This document shows positions 45,105-53,173 of a DNA stretch of 64,000 bases, piece after piece (position 1 is the first letter of the stretch; each line of letters opens with the position of its first letter). The translations under genes were made by a program, and so were the position numbers. A model generated the notes under the pieces. The model saw only the letters and a list, made by a program, of their open reading frames with translations, did no database searches and was not told the origin of the DNA. Source of the stretch: Lysobacteraceae bacterium NML03-0222 (lineage in GTDB: Bacteria > Pseudomonadota > Gammaproteobacteria > Xanthomonadales > Xanthomonadaceae); NCBI GenBank assembly GCA_002798195.1, contig NWQM01000004.1, positions 248,001 to 312,000 on the forward strand. Direction: 5' to 3'.

Positions 45105-45419
45105 ATGTCCATCCTCGTCTGTTTCAATACTTGCCCCAGCCTGGCATGCGCCGAGTCGATTGCTTCGGCACTGGTGGAAGCGCGCCTGGCCGCCTGTGTC
45201 AATATCGTGCCGGGGCTGACCTCCATCTATCGCTGGCAGGGCAAAGTCGAGCGTGAGGCCGAGTGCCTGCTCATCATCAAAACGCATAGCGAGCAGTTTG
45301 ATGCCTTGCGCAAGCGGCTGGCTGCGCTGCATCCATATGAACTTCCCGAGCTCATCGCAGTCCAAGTTGCCGATGGCCTGCCCGCCTACCTTGACTGGGT
45401 TCGCGCCGAAACCACCTGA
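45105..45419 (+). CDS. cutA: divalent-cation tolerance protein CutA
   Basis: A 104-residue protein starting MSILVCFNTCPSLACAESIA. Family features are ARLAACVNIVPGLTSIYRWQ, CLLIIKTHSEQFDALRKRL and HPYELPELIAVQVADGLPAYL. CutA makes trimers with a ferredoxin-like fold and is linked to copper tolerance; it lies immediately upstream of dsbD in E. coli as well. The gap to dsbD here is 15 bases, so the two are co-transcribed. Confidence 0.93.
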   Translation: MSILVCFNTCPSLACAESIASALVEARLAACVNIVPGLTSIYRWQGKVEREAECLLIIKTHSEQFDALRKRLAALHPYELPELIAVQVADGLPAYLDWVRAETT

Positions 45420-45434
45420 TAAATACAACGCCCG

Positions 45435-47786
45435 ATGTCTTTCCTGAGCCGTACTTTTCTCACTCTTGCCCTTGCCCTCAGCAGCCTTGCCAGCCCGGCA
45501 CAAAGCGCCGACCCCGGCGATCTGCCGCCGGTCGATACGGTATTCAAGCCCAGCGTCAGCGCCCCCAGCCGCGAGCTGATTGAAGTGCGCTGGCAAATCG
45601 CACCGGGCTATTACCTGTACCGCCATCGCACCCAGGTCGAGCCACTGGGCGGTTTTACCGCTGGCGCACTGCAAATCCCGGCCGGACAGAAACATCACGA
45701 CGAATTTTTCGGTGATGTGGAAACCTATCGCGGCGAGCTGAAAGTCAGCCTGCCGGGCAGCGCCAGCGCCAATGCCGAGCGCATCGCGCTGCGCATCAAA
45801 TATCAGGGCTGCGCCGATATCGGCCTGTGCTATCCGCCGCAAACCCGCACACTGAATGTACGTCTGCCCGCCGCGACCCCACCTGCGGTGGCCGACGCCG
45901 GTTTCGCCGCGCTCGGACAAAGCCTTGGCAGCGGCCAGAGCGCGGGACTGAATCTGCTGGGCAGCGGCAAAACACAACCCCTGCCGCCCGAGCAGGCCTT
46001 CCGCATGGAGGCGATTGCCGATGGCGGCAGCCGCCTGCTGCTGCGCGCCACTCCGGCTCGCGGCTATTACCTGTATCGCGACAAAATCAGCCTGCGACTG
46101 GAGAATGCCGCCGGCATCCAACTTGGCAAGCTGGCTTTCCCGGCCGCCCGCGACCACCGCGATGAGCACTTTGGCGCAGTCAAGGTGTATTTCGACGAAG
46201 CGGAAATCCCCATCCCGCTGCAACGCAGTGGCAGCGGCACCCAGCCACAGGAGCTCACCCTGCATATCGGCTGGCAGGGCTGCCAGCAGGACGGCATCTG
46301 CTACGAGCCGATGCGCAAATCCTTCCGATTGGCGCTGCCTGCCATTGACGATACCCGCCAGACACAGGCGAATGCGGTGGAAACAGCAGCAGCCCCGACA
46401 ACGAACGGAGGCGCCCCGGAAGCTGCCGATATGCCTGCGGATACGGTGAACGCCGCTGATGCAGCTATCGCCAGCGATATCGCAACCACCATGCCCGCGG
46501 TAGCGCCTCTCCCTGCTGAAAGCAACGTCAGCGCCGCACAAGGCAGCCAGCGCAAGCCGATTGGCCTGTGGACCGCGCTGCTGTTGGCGCTCGCTGGCGG
46601 GCTGATTCTGAACCTGATGCCCTGCGTGCTGCCGGTACTCTCGCTCAAGGCGCTATCGCTGGCGCAAAGCGGCGAAAGCCCGGCACATGCCCGTCGTCAT
46701 GCGCTTTGGTACACGCTGGGCGTGCTTTCGGCGTTCGCGCTGCTGGGCGGCATCGTGCTGGCGCTGCGCCAGCAATTGCTCGCTGATGGCATGAGCTGGG
46801 GCTTCCAACTGCAAACACCATGGGTGGTGGCAGCGCTGGCGCTGGTGGTGTTCGCCTTTGGCCTGTCGCTCTCCGGGCTGTGGTATGCACAATTCACCGC
46901 ACCGCGCACCGGGATGGCGCTATCGCAAAAATCCGGGCACACCGGCGACTTTTTCACCGGCGTACTGGCGGTGGTGCTGGCCACGCCCTGCACCGCACCG
47001 TTCATGGGCGCAGCCCTGGCCTATGCCTTCATCGCCCCGGCCGGTATCGCCATGCTGGTATTTCTGATGCTGGGTCTGGGGCTGGCTCTGCCATTCCTGC
47101 TGATTGGCTTCATCCCGGCGCTGGCGCGCTTCCTGCCCAAGCCCGGCGCCTGGATGGAAACGCTCAAACAATTGCTGGCCTTCCCGATGTATGCCACCGC
47201 CGCCTGGCTGGTCTGGGTGCTGGTACAGCAGCGCGGTGCCGATGCTTTCGGCCTGTGGGCACTGGCCGCCATCGCCCTGACCCTGACCCTCTGGGCATGG
47301 ACGCGCGCGCGCACCTTGGGTCAGCGCTGGCTGCTGGCACTGGCTCTGCCTGCACTGCTTGCCAGCCTGTGGGCAGTGCACGGCATCCAGCGTCTGCCGA
47401 TGCTACGCAGCGAGGCTGCCGAAAACAGCGCCGCCGCCACCGGCCGGGTCAGCTATTCCCCGGAGTTGCTTGCCCGTTTGCGCAGCGAAGGGCGGGCGGT
47501 ATTCGTCAACATCACCGCCGACTGGTGCGTCACCTGCAAGGCCAACGAGCGCGCCGTTTTTGCCCGCGAGGGCTTCCAGAGCGCGCTGAGAGAAACCGGG
47601 GTGGTCTACATGGTCGGCGACCATACCGATGTTGACCCGAAAATCTCCGCCTTCCTGCGCGAGCATGGCGCGGTCGGGCTGCCGCTGTACGTGGTCTATC
47701 CCGCCTCCGGCGCAGCCCCGCAGATTCTGCCGGTGGTCATGACCCCGGATATTGCCCGGCAGGCGCTGTTTGACGCGGTGAAATGA
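45435..47786 (+). CDS. dsbD: thiol:disulfide interchange protein DsbD with duplicated alpha domain
   Basis: A 783-residue protein, about 220 longer than E. coli DsbD. After a signal peptide it has two N-terminal alpha domains in tandem: the first with Cys126-Cys132 (QGCADIGLCYPP) and the second with Cys283-Cys289 (QGCQQDGICYEP). A linker of about 70 residues rich in alanine follows. The eight-helix core has Cys397 (MPCVLP) and Cys519 (ATPCTAPF), and the C-terminal thioredoxin domain has Cys698-Cys701 (ADWCVTCK). It carries electrons from cytoplasmic thioredoxin to periplasmic partners. Two complete alpha domains could serve two partners. It follows cutA. Confidence 0.93.
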   Translation: MSFLSRTFLTLALALSSLASPAQSADPGDLPPVDTVFKPSVSAPSRELIEVRWQIAPGYYLYRHRTQVEPLGGFTAGALQIPAGQKHHDEFFGDVETYRGELKVSLPGSASANAERIALRIKYQGCADIGLCYPPQTRTLNVRLPAATPPAVADAGFAALGQSLGSGQSAGLNLLGSGKTQPLPPEQAFRMEAIADGGSRLLLRATPARGYYLYRDKISLRLENAAGIQLGKLAFPAARDHRDEHFGAVKVYFDEAEIPIPLQRSGSGTQPQELTLHIGWQGCQQDGICYEPMRKSFRLALPAIDDTRQTQANAVETAAAPTTNGGAPEAADMPADTVNAADAAIASDIATTMPAVAPLPAESNVSAAQGSQRKPIGLWTALLLALAGGLILNLMPCVLPVLSLKALSLAQSGESPAHARRHALWYTLGVLSAFALLGGIVLALRQQLLADGMSWGFQLQTPWVVAALALVVFAFGLSLSGLWYAQFTAPRTGMALSQKSGHTGDFFTGVLAVVLATPCTAPFMGAALAYAFIAPAGIAMLVFLMLGLGLALPFLLIGFIPALARFLPKPGAWMETLKQLLAFPMYATAAWLVWVLVQQRGADAFGLWALAAIALTLTLWAWTRARTLGQRWLLALALPALLASLWAVHGIQRLPMLRSEAAENSAAATGRVSYSPELLARLRSEGRAVFVNITADWCVTCKANERAVFAREGFQSALRETGVVYMVGDHTDVDPKISAFLREHGAVGLPLYVVYPASGAAPQILPVVMTPDIARQALFDAVK

Positions 47787-47844
47787 CGCGCCCGGGCACT
47801 CCTTGGCTGTTACAGGTCACAACCCATTGACACAGAAGGCTCCT

Positions 47845-47884
47845 GAAACATCTTTGGCTCATTCTGCTTGGCCAAAGATGTTTC
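47845..47884. promoter_or_regulatory. long inverted repeat upstream of the roadblock/GTPase operon
   Basis: GAAACATCTTTGGC and its exact complement GCCAAAGATGTTTC are separated by 12 bases. The right arm ends 19 bases before a TATAAT hexamer (47904), that is, it covers the -35 area. It may end the dsbD message, or it may bind an activator or repressor of the downstream promoter. No U tract follows. Confidence 0.55.
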
Positions 47885-47903
47885 CCTGTAAAGCCGCGCC
47901 CCT

Positions 47904-47909
47904 TATAAT
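47904..47909 (+). promoter_or_regulatory. -10 element upstream of the roadblock/GTPase operon
   Basis: TATAAT at 47904-47909 matches the sigma70 consensus exactly, but no consensus -35 lies 16-18 bases upstream, which suits an activator-dependent promoter. Transcription would start near 47916. Confidence 0.5.
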
Positions 47910-47915
47910 TGCGAC

Positions 47916-48003
47916 CGAATTCACACTTTCACACTCCCCTTTAAACTAGGGAGTCTGCCTGCATCCGAAACCTGCACGCCCGCATATGCGGGCGTGCCTT
48001 TTA
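47916..48003 (+). ncRNA. candidate small RNA or attenuated leader
   Basis: Between the TATAAT and the first operon gene lies a stretch of about 88 bases with two hairpins: ACTCCC/GGGAGT around a C- and T-rich start (47933-47954), and the GC-rich terminator at 47974-48003. No good open reading frame or ribosome-binding site is present. This fits either a free-standing small RNA with a C-rich loop region, or a leader whose terminator controls entry to the operon that starts at 48028. Confidence 0.45.
47974..48003 (+). terminator. intrinsic terminator just before the operon
   Basis: GCACGCCCG, CATATG, CGGGCGTGC form a strong palindromic stem followed by CTTTTA. It ends 24 bases before the ATG of the first gene. 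As it lies inside the path from the TATAAT to the gene, transcription of the operon must read through it or begin later. Confidence 0.75.
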
Positions 48004-48027
48004 CAATATTCCTGCAATAGCTGCATC

Positions 48028-49365
48028 ATGCCTGCTAGTATTCAGCTTACAGTTGACTTTTCACCGGAAGCCGAAGGGCTGCCGGTGTACATCTCGCCAC
48101 GCATGCTGAAATTCCACCAAATCACCATCGCCCGCGACACGCTCGATGTCATCGAAAACCTGTCGCTCACCTGCCCGACCCCCGGCATTTTATGGCTGAT
48201 GGGAACCGGCGGCGCTGGAAAGTCCTCCACGCTGGCGGCACTGGCCGGCCCTGACAGCGAAGCCTTGAAGCTGCAAGGCAGGGTTGAGCTTGATGGGGTG
48301 GACATCCGCTCGGGCAAGCTCAATATCGTGCATGTGCCACAACATGCACAAATCGAGCCACGCCCCGAGCCACTGATGACTCAGTTACTGGCACTGGCGC
48401 CCTCGCTTACCCCCAAGACCGTGCTGGACTGGTTGACCGAAATGGGGCTGGAAAACCCGCGCGGCGCCGCCAATGGCCGCACCAGCGCACTATGCCCCAA
48501 GGTACGCAAGGCGCTGATGGTGCTGGTCTCTCTGCACACCCCTGCCGACCTGTGGTTGCTGGATGAGCCCACTGCCAATCTTGACGAGCTGCAAATCAAG
48601 CGCGTCCACCAAGCCATTGCCAGCGCCTCGACACAAGGCTGCGTGATTGCCTCCACCCATAACCGCCAGGACTGCCTGGCACTTGGCGGCCATGTGGCAT
48701 TAATCGCCGGCGGCGCGCTGCAAGAACTGGCTCCGGCACAGCAGTTCTTCTCCAGCCCCAGCACCCCAGCCGGTCAAACCTATGTGGAAACCGGTAACTG
48801 CAACTTGCCGCGCAAATCCCAGCCGCAGGCTGCCGAAGGCCGTCAGCTTGGCATCTGGTGGGTAGTACGTGGCCTGATGTGCGGCATGAGCCGCCCCGGC
48901 ATGATTACCGCTGCCACCGAGCAATATCAGTATCTGGCCGAGTCCAATATCAAGGTATTGGTCAATCTTGAGGAGAGCGTGCGCTACCCGCTTCAGGAGC
49001 TGCGCGATGCCGGCATCGAATTCCGCCACGTTCCCATGCCCGACATGTCAGCCCCCAGTTTCGACCAAGCACTGGAGATCTGCCGTCTGGCCGAATCCCT
49101 TATCAGTAATAATCAGGGTATCGTATTGCACTGCCGTGGCGGCTTGGGTCGCACCGGCACCTGTCTTGCCAGTATCCTTATCTGGCATGGGGAGACAGCA
49201 GAAAATGCCATCAACATCATTCGTACCCACGAACCCAAAGCCATTCAGTCAAGATCGCAGGTCGCGTTCTTGCATGACTTCGCCGAGCGTATCTACGGTT
49301 GGCGCAGCACCCCCGTACCACCACAGCTACAACAACCCGGAGATATAACAGATGTCCCTCGATAA
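48028..49365 (+). CDS. ABC-type ATPase fused to a dual-specificity/tyrosine phosphatase
   Basis: A 445-residue two-domain protein. Residues 26-240 form an ABC-like ATPase: Walker A GTGGAGKSS (59-67), Q-loop Gln105, Walker B LWLLDE (175-180) and H-loop His211. The signature motif, expected as LSGGQ, reads ALCPK. There are no membrane helices, so it is not a transporter by itself. Residues 276-425 form a cysteine phosphatase: general-acid candidate Asp339 and the P-loop HCRGGLGRT with Cys369 and Arg375. The two catalytic parts in one chain suggest ATP-dependent control of a phosphatase. The start is uncertain (48028 or an ATG at 48103) since no clear ribosome-binding site is present. The 3' end overlaps the next gene by 14 bases. 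Confidence 0.85.
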   Translation: MPASIQLTVDFSPEAEGLPVYISPRMLKFHQITIARDTLDVIENLSLTCPTPGILWLMGTGGAGKSSTLAALAGPDSEALKLQGRVELDGVDIRSGKLNIVHVPQHAQIEPRPEPLMTQLLALAPSLTPKTVLDWLTEMGLENPRGAANGRTSALCPKVRKALMVLVSLHTPADLWLLDEPTANLDELQIKRVHQAIASASTQGCVIASTHNRQDCLALGGHVALIAGGALQELAPAQQFFSSPSTPAGQTYVETGNCNLPRKSQPQAAEGRQLGIWWVVRGLMCGMSRPGMITAATEQYQYLAESNIKVLVNLEESVRYPLQELRDAGIEFRHVPMPDMSAPSFDQALEICRLAESLISNNQGIVLHCRGGLGRTGTCLASILIWHGETAENAINIIRTHEPKAIQSRSQVAFLHDFAERIYGWRSTPVPPQLQQPGDITDVPR

Positions 49366-49762
49366 AGCCCTAGCCACCGCCCAGGCTGATGTCCCCGAAT
49401 GCGTTGCCACCGGCTACGTTGACATGGAAAGCGGCCTGCTTCTTGGCGTAAAGACCGTTGACTCGCACCCGAGCGAAGTGCTTGACCTGGTGGCCGCCGC
49501 AACCGGCGACCTGTTCCAGGGCAAGAACGTGGTGGAAATCGAAAAGCTGTTCGACAAGGCACGCGGCATCACCACCCGCGATGCCAACAACCACTACTTC
49601 AAGGAAATCGTGGTGTTCAGCACCAACCTGATCCACGTATTCATCCGCTCCAAGAAGCACCCCGGCCAGGCAGCCGTGTTCGTCTGCCGCGCCTCGGCCA
49701 ATATCGGCATGGTGATCGTGCGCTCGCGTTCGGCCATGAACGCCATCGAATCGGCCATGTAA
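49352..49762 (+). CDS. roadblock/LC7-like protein 1
   Basis: A 136-residue protein with the alternating helix-strand pattern of roadblock/LC7 domains: TGYVDMESGLLLGVKTVDSH (a two-strand beta hairpin after the first helix), a central helix through LDLVAAATGDLFQG, and the strands KEIVVFSTNLIHVFIRSKKH and QAAVFVCRASANIGMVIVRS. These domains bind small GTPases and act as activators or scaffolds. Similarity to named families is modest, so the assignment rests on pattern and context. It overlaps the phosphatase gene by 14 bases, with GGAG about 10 bases before the ATG. Confidence 0.65.
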   Translation: MSLDKALATAQADVPECVATGYVDMESGLLLGVKTVDSHPSEVLDLVAAATGDLFQGKNVVEIEKLFDKARGITTRDANNHYFKEIVVFSTNLIHVFIRSKKHPGQAAVFVCRASANIGMVIVRSRSAMNAIESAM

Positions 49763-49844
49763 TCCACTCGTGTCCGGGGCGCACTGGCGTCCCGGGCGCT
49801 GTCACCGTTTCTCCGCAAGGGTTTTCAAAGTCAAGAGAGTGCCC

Positions 49845-50540
49845 ATGGATCGCCACCTGGTGATTGTCTGCCTAAATTTCCCGGCCGATGAAGTACAGTC
49901 GGCGCGTGGCCTGCTGAAACTGCTGGTCAACTTTCTGCCCGGACGCTGCGAAATTGCCGGCCCAGACCAGGAAGGCGATTTGTATCTGGTCAATCTTGAC
50001 GCTGAAACCCCTGCCAACCCGCCCGAAGGGGCTTATGTCGTAGGCTGCTCCATCAGACCCCGCGAACATGCGCCTGGCACCATCCATCGCCCGATCCGCC
50101 CATCGGCAATGTTGGCTGTGGTCAGCGATTTTGTTGAAAAATTCCCCGGTACCGACAAGTCCAGTGCCAAAACTTCCGGTGTCAACAAGCCCGAAAAGAA
50201 AACCGAAGACCCGCCCGGCGGACTTGAATGGAATTACCAATTGCTTTCCTGGCCGCTGGATTTCCAGCAAATGTCGATGGAAAGCTGGCGTGTTTTGGCC
50301 TTCCTCTCCCGCTATCGCGCCTCCATCCCCCAGATTGTGAAAGCTACCGAGCTTTCCGAAGGCGAAGTGTCCAGCATTGTTCGCCAGTTGACTGAAATCG
50401 GCAGCATCACACGCAGCGCCAACAACCCCAATACCCCGGCGGCGACCTTCAGCCAAGGGGATGACGAGCCAGCCGCCCCGCCCAGCGGCTGGCGCAAGCT
50501 GGCATCGAAAATGGGCAAACTGCTTGGATTTGGCTCATGA
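49845..50540 (+). CDS. winged-helix protein of the GTPase operon
   Basis: A 231-residue protein. The N-terminal 100 residues (HLVIVCLNFPADEVQSARGL, then LYLVNLDAE and AYVVGCSIRP) have alternating strands like a pseudo-receiver domain but without clear phosphorylation residues. A charged linker follows, and a winged helix at about 145-192 (WRVLAFLSRYRASIPQIVKA then LSEGEVSSIVRQLTEIGSIT). A short basic tail ends it. It could be the counterpart of the DUF742 winged-helix proteins found beside GTPases in actinobacteria. The start ATG at 49845 is chosen over an upstream in-frame start overlapping the 82-base gap. Its end overlaps the GTPase gene (ATGA). Confidence 0.68.
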   Translation: MDRHLVIVCLNFPADEVQSARGLLKLLVNFLPGRCEIAGPDQEGDLYLVNLDAETPANPPEGAYVVGCSIRPREHAPGTIHRPIRPSAMLAVVSDFVEKFPGTDKSSAKTSGVNKPEKKTEDPPGGLEWNYQLLSWPLDFQQMSMESWRVLAFLSRYRASIPQIVKATELSEGEVSSIVRQLTEIGSITRSANNPNTPAATFSQGDDEPAAPPSGWRKLASKMGKLLGFGS

Positions 50541-51106
50541 TTCCCTATCGCCCCTCTTTCAAGATTGCCTTTATCGGCCCGCCCGGGGTGGGCAAAACCA
50601 CCTGCATTCGTGCGCTCAGCGATATCGCGCCAGTCGATACCGACGTTGCCAGTACTGACGATCTCATCTACATGAAGCCCACCACCACAGTCGCCTTCGA
50701 CTATGGCGAGATGGACTTGAGGGACGATGGCCGCCTGCTGCTCTACGGCCTGCCTGGGCAGGCGCGTTTTAGCTATATGTACAGCATCGTCCGCGAAGGC
50801 CTGCTCGGCACCATCGTACTGGTGGATGCTGCCGCCCCCGATGGCCTTGAGGGCTTCAGAGAAACCCTGGATGCCTATGCCGTGGAGCTGCGCAAGGCGC
50901 CATGCGTGGTGGCTGTCAACAAAGATTCACCCACTCTGAAGAACACCCTGCTGGAGTGCCAGCGGCTGATGCGCACGTATCGCTTGACAGTACCGCTGCT
51001 GCATGTGGACATCCGCCAGATGACGGACATGGGGCTGCTGTTCCATCTGCTGTTTACCCAGCTTCAATACGGTTTCGAACAAGACACTTTGGCGACCCGG
51101 ATATGA
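50537..51106 (+). CDS. small Ras-like GTPase, MglA/CvnD type
   Basis: A 189-residue GTPase. The P-loop GPPGVGKTT covers residues 14-22, a switch I-like KPTTTVAFDYGEM follows at 47-59, and the G3 region reads YGLPGQARF (70-78), with Gly in place of the usual Asp at its start. The G4 motif, normally NKxD, reads NKDS (128-131). The PGQ feature and overall length match the COG2229 GTPases found beside roadblock proteins. The altered G3 and G4 motifs hint at changed nucleotide choice or slow hydrolysis. The start overlaps the previous stop and its stop overlaps the next start (ATATGA), so expression is coupled on both sides. Confidence 0.86.
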   Translation: MIPYRPSFKIAFIGPPGVGKTTCIRALSDIAPVDTDVASTDDLIYMKPTTTVAFDYGEMDLRDDGRLLLYGLPGQARFSYMYSIVREGLLGTIVLVDAAAPDGLEGFRETLDAYAVELRKAPCVVAVNKDSPTLKNTLLECQRLMRTYRLTVPLLHVDIRQMTDMGLLFHLLFTQLQYGFEQDTLATRI

Positions 51107-51510
51107 AAACCAGTCTGACTGCCGTTGACCTTTCCCATATTGACCGCAATACCTGTACCGAAGCCATCAATGAGCTGCTGCTCAACTGTGATGGCGTCAC
51201 CGCCGTCATGCTGGCGCTGCGCGATGGCCACTCGTTCATGGAACGCAGCAAAATCCCGCTCGATGGCGGCAAACTCGCGGCCATCACCAGCTCACTGCAC
51301 GCTCTGGGCGCCACCGCCTTGCGTGAGCTGCGCGCCGGGGTGCTTGACCATGTACTGGTGACCGGCACCGAGGGCAAATTGCTGATCGCCTCCATTCCCA
51401 ATAGCGATGGCATGCTGATTTTGTCGGTACGTACCAATAGTGATGCCCGTCTTGGCATGGTATTGGGACGCACCATGACAGCTGCACAGAAAATCGGCAG
51501 TTCATTCTGA
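51103..51510 (+). CDS. roadblock/LC7 protein 2
   Basis: A 135-residue protein directly after the GTPase; its ATG overlaps the GTPase stop codon. The core INELLLNCDGVTAVMLALRD, GKLAAITSSLHALGATALRE and KLLIASIPNSDGMLILSVRT, then a final helix (ARLGMVLGRTMTAAQKI), is the standard roadblock/LC7 order. Partners of this kind regulate MglA-like GTPases, so it is the best candidate for the direct GTPase partner. The upstream in-frame sequence overlaps the GTPase gene in another frame and is not counted. Confidence 0.85.
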   Translation: MKTSLTAVDLSHIDRNTCTEAINELLLNCDGVTAVMLALRDGHSFMERSKIPLDGGKLAAITSSLHALGATALRELRAGVLDHVLVTGTEGKLLIASIPNSDGMLILSVRTNSDARLGMVLGRTMTAAQKIGSSF

Positions 51511-51556
51511 TTCCACCCCGGAAGCCACCGACGAGTCCTTCTCGGAAGCCACCTGC

Positions 51557-53173
51557 ATGACTACGCCCGCCAGCCCGAAAATCCACTATCAGGGGCAGCC
51601 GTTTGCCATTGAGCCGCAGGAGAGCGTGCTCGAAGCCCTGCTGCGCCAGGGGCAGGACGTTCCCTATTCCTGCCGCAAGGGCTCCTGCCTCACCTGCATC
51701 GCCAAGCTGGAGTCGGGCGAGGTGGAGCACAGCCGCCAGGTGGATGCGGGCATTACCGGCAGCGGACACATCCTGTGCTGCGTGGCTTACCCCAAGAGCG
51801 ATATCCAGCTGGCGCCTGCCGACATGACAGCGCTGGCCATTGATGCCGAAATCATTGGCCGCCTGCAACTGACTGACGATATTTTCGAGCTGCAAATCGC
51901 GCCGATGCGGCAGCTGGACTTTCACCCCGGCCAGCATGTCCGCCTGATTCGGCCAAGTGATGAGCTATCACGGCAATACTCGATTGCCAGCCAGGCCGAT
52001 GGTGATTTTTTCTTCCGCATACACCTGCGCCGTCTGCCCGATGGGCAAATGAGCCGCTGGCTATGCGATGAGGCCGCCATTGGCGAGCGCCTGCGACTCA
52101 TCGGTCCTACCGGCAGCTGCCATTACACCCCGGATATCCACCACGGCCACCCCTTGCTGATGCTGTCCACCGGCACTGGCGGCAGTGCGCTGCTGGCCAT
52201 TGCCCGTGATGCCCTGATGCAGGGTCATGACCAGCCAATTCATTTCTATCACGGCGTGCGTCAGGCCAGTGAGCTGTACCTGCTGGATGAAATGCGCCAG
52301 CTGGCTGAGCAATATCCGCAATTCCAATATCAGCCCTGCATCAGCCAGGGCGAAGCGCCTGAAGGCATGCGCGCAGGTCGCATCACCCAGACGTTTGCCA
52401 ACGATTTGGGGGATTTGGATGAATACGGCGTTTTTCTGTGCGGCAACCCATTGATGGTCGAGGACGCGCGCTTTCAAGCCTCGCTCAAGGGCGCACGTCG
52501 CCGCCTGATGCTGGCCGATCCTTTTGAAAGCGCCTATCCACCCGCGCCGCGCGATGCCGAAAAAATCGCCCGTATCGAGCCACAGCCGGAACTTTGGGCG
52601 GCGCTGGAGCGCGGCGAAAAACTCAGCCAGATTCTCTCCCACTTCTATGACATGGTGTACGAGGACGAGCGCCTCTCGCCCTACTTCCACGGCATCCCCA
52701 AGGCTTTCGTCGCCCAGAAGGTGTACGAGTTTTTTGCCAGCCTGTTCGGACGTGAAACCGGCTTCTTCGGCCGCAACCCGTACAATACTCATCACTGGAT
52801 GGTGATTTCCAACGACATGTTCGATCACCACGAAGCGCTGCTGGAAAAAGCCATTCGTGCCTTCGACATTCCCGAGCCGCTGATTCGCCGCTGGATGGCC
52901 ATCAACGAGCTGTTCCGCTCGGAAATCGTCAAATCCGCACCACGCGGCATGATTTCCGCAGGCGTCGAGCAGCCGGTGAAAACTCATGAAGTCAGCGTGC
53001 TTGAGATGGATACCATCTGCGATGCCTGCGGCGAGGAAATCCCGGCAGGCCAGCCGGCGCGCTATCACCACCGTGTCGGCACCCTGCACTGCGCCCGCTG
53101 CGCCGGCATTGATGCCTCATCCTTTTCACAACCAGCCACTATAGCCAAACAGCCCCAGGACACTCATCCATGA
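51557..53173 (+). CDS. ferredoxin - FAD/NAD reductase - truncated globin-like - zinc-ribbon fusion
   Basis: A 538-residue four-part protein. Residues 8-90 are a plant-type 2Fe-2S ferredoxin with Cys39, Cys44, Cys47 and Cys75. Residues 95-325 are a ferredoxin-NAD reductase, with FAD motif RQYSIAS (139-145), NAD loop STGTGGSAL (204-212) and the CGNP end (295-298). Residues about 350-460 resemble a truncated haemoglobin; His424 or His425 in MFDHHEALL is the likely haem ligand. Residues 488-515 form a zinc ribbon (Cys488, Cys491, Cys512, Cys515). The layout fits an NADH-fed haem reductase, or an oxygen/NO sensor, feeding a signal to its operon partners. It lies 46 bases after roadblock protein 2 and overlaps the next start (ATGA). 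Confidence 0.86.
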   Translation: MTTPASPKIHYQGQPFAIEPQESVLEALLRQGQDVPYSCRKGSCLTCIAKLESGEVEHSRQVDAGITGSGHILCCVAYPKSDIQLAPADMTALAIDAEIIGRLQLTDDIFELQIAPMRQLDFHPGQHVRLIRPSDELSRQYSIASQADGDFFFRIHLRRLPDGQMSRWLCDEAAIGERLRLIGPTGSCHYTPDIHHGHPLLMLSTGTGGSALLAIARDALMQGHDQPIHFYHGVRQASELYLLDEMRQLAEQYPQFQYQPCISQGEAPEGMRAGRITQTFANDLGDLDEYGVFLCGNPLMVEDARFQASLKGARRRLMLADPFESAYPPAPRDAEKIARIEPQPELWAALERGEKLSQILSHFYDMVYEDERLSPYFHGIPKAFVAQKVYEFFASLFGRETGFFGRNPYNTHHWMVISNDMFDHHEALLEKAIRAFDIPEPLIRRWMAINELFRSEIVKSAPRGMISAGVEQPVKTHEVSVLEMDTICDACGEEIPAGQPARYHHRVGTLHCARCAGIDASSFSQPATIAKQPQDTHP

